Source: Paracoccaceae bacterium
GTDB taxonomy: Bacteria > Pseudomonadota > Alphaproteobacteria > Rhodobacterales > Rhodobacteraceae
NCBI GenBank assembly: GCA_026984895.1
Contig: JALSRF010000159.1
Span: forward strand, 1 to 15,696
Direction: 5' to 3'
Length of the DNA stretch: 15,696 nucleotides
Each line of letters begins with the position of its first letter. Position 1 is the first letter of the stretch. The position numbers and the translations under genes are program-made. The notes under the pieces were generated by a model, which was not told where the DNA came from, ran no database searches, and worked only from the letters and a program-made list of their open reading frames with translations. Below are positions 13,283 through 15,696 of this stretch, piece by piece.

Positions 13283-13564
13283 GTGGTGGAAATCCCCCGT
13301 GGAAGGTCATAATGACGTGCGGAAAGCGGATTTTTGCCGGCTCGCCACGGGATTTGACGGGTAACAGATTCGCGAGCGGCGCGCAACCGCACCGCTACAT
13401 GATGTGGCTGGAAAATGGCCGGTGACAACTGCTTGTGAGGCAACGACCGGGCTGCGCGCGGCCAGGGCCACGGCAGGGAAATTCGAAAGGCCCGCGCCCG
13501 GCCCAAAGGCCCGCGCCAGGCCCGCCGCGCCTGGCCCTCCGCGTCCGGCCCTCCGCGTCCGACC
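13283..13564. other. Spacer between secG and pyrG with direct repeats
   Basis: I see no gene here. The half near pyrG contains a small palindrome, GTCATAATGAC, at 13306-13316 and would have to hold any pyrG promoter; I find no convincing hexamer pair. The half near secG is extremely GC-rich and repetitive (13486-13560), described separately. Confidence 0.55.
13486..13560. repeat. Cluster of short GC-rich direct and inverted repeats after secG
   Basis: GGCCCTCCGCGTCC occurs twice in perfect tandem (13533-13546 and 13547-13560). AAAGGCCCGCGCC occurs at 13486-13498 and 13505-13517. Between them GCCAGGC and GCCTGGC form a 7-bp inverted repeat around CCGCCGC (13515-13535). The region directly follows secG on the minus strand and could act as an RNA hairpin barrier, but there is no clean T tract. 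Confidence 0.6.
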
Positions 13565-13993
13565 CTAGTCGGCCCGCGGCTGCGTCGGCTCGGGCGGCTG
13601 GGTTCCGCCCGCGCCCGGGGGCAGCAGGTCGGTGGCATCGGGCACTTTCGGCGTATCGGGGGCCGTCGCCGGTGCCGGTATCGTCCCGGCGGCCGGGGTG
13701 CCTTGCGCCGGCGCCGGTGCCGTCGCCGGGGCCGGCGTGGTTGCCGTATCCAGAACCGTGCTGCCGGCCGATTTCCGTGCGGCGATGATGGTCAGCACGA
13801 TCGACGTGGCGATGAAGGCAATGGCGAATATCCATGTCAGCTTGCCGAGCGCGGTTGCCACGCCGCGCGCCGAGACCAGCCCGCCGCCGCCGCCGCCCAT
13901 ACCAAGCCCGCCCCCTTCGGAGCGCTGCAAAAGCACCACGCCGATCAGACAAACCGCCAGGATGAGATGAATGACAAGAACGACGTTTTCCAT
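13565..13993 (-). CDS. secG: Preprotein translocase subunit SecG with extended tail
   Basis: SecG is a small inner-membrane partner of SecYE that assists protein export. The product has 142 residues. Two membrane helices are clear at about 3-22 (VVLVIHLILAVCLIGVVLLQ) and about 52-71 (LTWIFAIAFIATSIVLTIIA). Between them are the conserved LLQRSEGGGLG and a glycine run (33-38), then SARGVATALGKLTW, all typical of SecG. Residues from about 75 to the end form a tail of about 68 residues rich in Pro, Ala and Thr with repeated PAPATAP units, much longer than in E. coli SecG. The ATG at 13993 gives the conserved MENVVLVIH start; the frame runs on upstream without similarity. The ribosome site is weak (GGGTTG). 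pyrG lies downstream and the DUF6524-like gene upstream, both in the same direction. Confidence 0.93.
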   Translation of the reverse strand: MENVVLVIHLILAVCLIGVVLLQRSEGGGLGMGGGGGGLVSARGVATALGKLTWIFAIAFIATSIVLTIIAARKSAGSTVLDTATTPAPATAPAPAQGTPAAGTIPAPATAPDTPKVPDATDLLPPGAGGTQPPEPTQPRAD

Positions 13994-14072
13994 GGGCAAC
14001 CCGCAAAGCCTGAACGGGGCGTATCTAAAGCCTCGTCCGGCGCACCGCAACCCCCAACCGAAGCGCAGCTGG

Positions 14073-14468
14073 CTATTCGTCGTGATCGTCGACATCGAGC
14101 TGCCCGGAGATGGCGCGGCGAATGATGCTCCAGGACAGCCCGACGCCAAGGATCAGCGACAGCGCCAGGATGCCCAGCCAGATGTTGAACGCGCCATTTG
14201 CAAGCGACAGCAGCCCCTTGTCGTGAAGCACCCAGATCAGCGCGGCGAAGAGGGCGACCACCAGCACCATGCCGAACGGGCCGATCGAGCGCAGCGTGGC
14301 GCGCAGGTAGATGATGTAGCCGACCAGCAGGAGCAGGCCGAAGAACAGCGTCAGCGGCATCTGGTCCGAGAAATTTTCGCCGGCCCAGCGGGCGAAATTC
14401 CAACGTGTCGGATTGAAGGTTGCCGCGATCAGCACGAAGGCGAACAGCCAGCGTATGAGAAATCCCAT
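14073..14468 (-). CDS. DUF6524-like four-helix membrane protein
   Basis: I recognise this as probably the DUF6524 family of small proteobacterial membrane proteins; its function is unknown. It has 131 residues. The N-terminus MGFLIRWLFAFVLIAATFNP begins the first membrane helix, followed by a short periplasmic segment with TRWNFARWAGENF. Further helices are predicted at about 39-55, 63-81 and 91-112. The C-terminus is short, cytoplasmic or exposed, and acidic (LDVDDHDE). The ATG at 14468 has GAGGG five nt upstream, which decides against longer frames. secG starts 79 bp downstream, so the two could be co-transcribed. The gene diverges from purA across 167 bp. Confidence 0.75.
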   Translation of the reverse strand: MGFLIRWLFAFVLIAATFNPTRWNFARWAGENFSDQMPLTLFFGLLLLVGYIIYLRATLRSIGPFGMVLVVALFAALIWVLHDKGLLSLANGAFNIWLGILALSLILGVGLSWSIIRRAISGQLDVDDHDE

Positions 14469-14573
14469 TTTTCCCTCATTGCTTCGGTGACATTGCGCGT
14501 CACTGGCGCCGAGTCTCGCCCCGAAACGGGCCGGCTGTCCAGCCCCGGCAGACATCGCGCGGCGAATTAGCTG

Positions 14574-14602
14574 TTTTACCGGGGCGCGTCTGCGGCTATA
14601 CG
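14574..14602 (+). promoter_or_regulatory. Candidate purA promoter
   Basis: TTTTAC (14574-14579) and TATACG (14597-14602) are separated by 17 bp and resemble -35 and -10 hexamers. Transcription would begin near 14609, about 27 nt before the purA start. It lies in the divergent gap between the DUF6524-like gene and purA. Confidence 0.45.
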
Positions 14603-14635
14603 CCTGTCGGGGTTTCGCCGGTCCGAGGAACATTC

Positions 14636-15696
14636 ATGGCCAATGTCGTTGTCGTGGGCGCCCAGTGGGGCGACGAGGGAAAGGGCAAGCTGGTAGACTG
14701 GCTGAGCGAGCGTGCCGATGTGGTGGCGCGCTTTCAGGGCGGCCACAACGCCGGGCACACGCTGGTCATCGAGGGCAAGGTGTTCAAGCTGCACGCGCTG
14801 CCCTCGGGCGTGGTTCGCGGCGGCAAGCTGAGCGTGATCGGCAATGGCGTGGTGCTCGACCCCTGGCATCTGATCGGGGAAATCGACGGGCTGCGCGAGC
14901 AGGGCGTGACGATCACCCCCGAAACCCTGATGATTGCCGAAAACACGCCGCTGATCCTGCCCTTTCACGGCGAACTCGACCGGGCGCGAGAGCAGCACAA
15001 TGCGGTTGCCCGGATCGGCACCACCGGGCGCGGCATCGGCCCGGCCTACGAGGACAAGGTGGGCCGGCGGGTGATACGGGTGGCGGATCTGGGCGACCGG
15101 GCGACGCTGGAAACGCGGGTGGACCGGGCGCTGGTGCATCACAACGCGCTGCGCCGCGGGCTGGGGCTGGAGCCGGTCGAGCGCGACGCCCTGCTGGCCT
15201 CGCTCAGGGACATCGCGCCCCGGATCCTGCCCTATGCGGCGCCGGTCTGGAAGGTGCTCGACGATGCCCGCAGGCGCGGCCGCCGCATCCTGTTCGAAGG
15301 GGCGCAGGGGGCGCTGCTGGACATCGACTTCGGCACCTATCCCTTCGTCACCTCTTCGAACGTGATCGCCGGGCAGGCGGCCACCGGCACCGGGCTGGGG
15401 CCGAATGCGATCGATTTCGTGCTGGGCATCGTCAAGGCCTATACCACGCGCGTCGGCGAAGGCCCGTTCCCGAGCGAACTGCACGACGCCGACGGCCAGC
15501 GCCTGGGCGAGCGCGGGCACGAATTCGGCACCACCACCGGGCGCAAGCGGCGCTGCGGCTGGTTCGATGCGCCTCTGGTGCGCCAGAGCTGTGCGATCAA
15601 CGGCATCAACGGCATTGCGCTGACCAAGCTGGATGTGCTCGACGGGTTCGACGAACTGAAGATCTGCGTCGCCTACGACTTGGACGGCAAGCGGCT
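14636..15696 (+). CDS. purA: Adenylosuccinate synthetase PurA (3' end outside window)
   Basis: PurA joins IMP and aspartate using GTP to make adenylosuccinate, the first committed step from IMP to AMP, in the cytoplasm as a dimer. The frame runs from ATG at 14636 to the window end, 353 codons of an expected roughly 430. The N-terminus is MANVVVVGAQWGDEGKGKLV with the GTP-binding GDEGKGK at 12-18. Catalytic Asp13 and His41 (GGHNAGHT) are both in place. Further conserved stretches include TTGRGIGPAYEDK, LFEGAQGALLDIDFGTYPFVTSSN and FGTTTGRKRRCGWFD. The start is fixed by GAGGAA at 14625-14630. The gene is divergent from the DUF6524-like gene. The sequence visible is intact, with no frameshift. 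Confidence 0.97.
   Translation, partial: MANVVVVGAQWGDEGKGKLVDWLSERADVVARFQGGHNAGHTLVIEGKVFKLHALPSGVVRGGKLSVIGNGVVLDPWHLIGEIDGLREQGVTITPETLMIAENTPLILPFHGELDRAREQHNAVARIGTTGRGIGPAYEDKVGRRVIRVADLGDRATLETRVDRALVHHNALRRGLGLEPVERDALLASLRDIAPRILPYAAPVWKVLDDARRRGRRILFEGAQGALLDIDFGTYPFVTSSNVIAGQAATGTGLGPNAIDFVLGIVKAYTTRVGEGPFPSELHDADGQRLGERGHEFGTTTGRKRRCGWFDAPLVRQSCAINGINGIALTKLDVLDGFDELKICVAYDLDGKR

Noticed and set aside
11579..13312. Open frame of 577 codons on the plus strand opposite pyrG
   Set aside because: pyrG on the minus strand is complete with all catalytic residues; the opposite frame shows only the mirrored composition of GC-rich coding DNA.
14576..15520. Open frame of 314 codons on the minus strand opposite purA
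   Set aside because: The plus-strand frame is clearly PurA with its GTP loop and catalytic residues and simply runs off the window.

Overview
The window is a high-GC stretch of chromosome from an alphaproteobacterium, most likely of the Rhodobacteraceae/Paracoccaceae type. The reasons are the gene order phaZ < > phaC-phaP-phaR, secG next to pyrG, a DUF6524-like membrane protein divergent from purA, and proteins that read as typical of that group. No mobile element, phage gene, tRNA, rRNA or CRISPR array is visible. Both ends cut through genes (an alpha/beta hydrolase at the left, purA at the right).

Layout, left to right. Positions 1-570 hold the C-terminal part of an alpha/beta hydrolase. 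Positions 571-834 are a non-coding, repeat-rich spacer. Positions 835-5347 are a polyhydroxybutyrate (PHB) locus: phaZ (depolymerase, minus strand) diverges from phaC (class I synthase), phaP (phasin) and phaR (PHB-responsive repressor). A LysR-type regulator follows phaR after 18 bp. Positions 6349-10939 are on the minus strand: a four-gene polar amino-acid ABC importer (ATPase, binding protein, two permeases) with a DegT-type PLP aminotransferase downstream in the same direction. Positions 11073-13993 carry a TerB-like protein, pyrG (CTP synthase) and secG, all minus strand. A DUF6524-like membrane protein (minus) and purA (plus) diverge at about 14.5 kb.

How the genes work together. PhaC polymerises hydroxybutyryl-CoA, PhaP coats the granule and PhaZ mobilises it. 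PhaR normally represses phaP and itself until PHB titrates it away. The DNA supports this: two 16-bp TGC-rich boxes lie upstream of phaP, the second exactly filling the 17-bp spacer of a plausible promoter, and a third related box precedes phaR. The importer genes are tightly packed, with a strong GC hairpin between the binding-protein gene and the first permease gene, which would fit differential expression. PyrG and PurA are nucleotide-synthesis housekeeping enzymes and SecG is part of the translocon.

I see no clearly new biological system. The parts most worth a second look are the regulatory DNA (PhaR-type boxes, a perfect 9-bp inverted repeat before the aminotransferase gene, paired repeats at the ABC promoter), the orphan aminotransferase, the cysteine-bearing loop in one permease and the long Pro/Ala tail of SecG.
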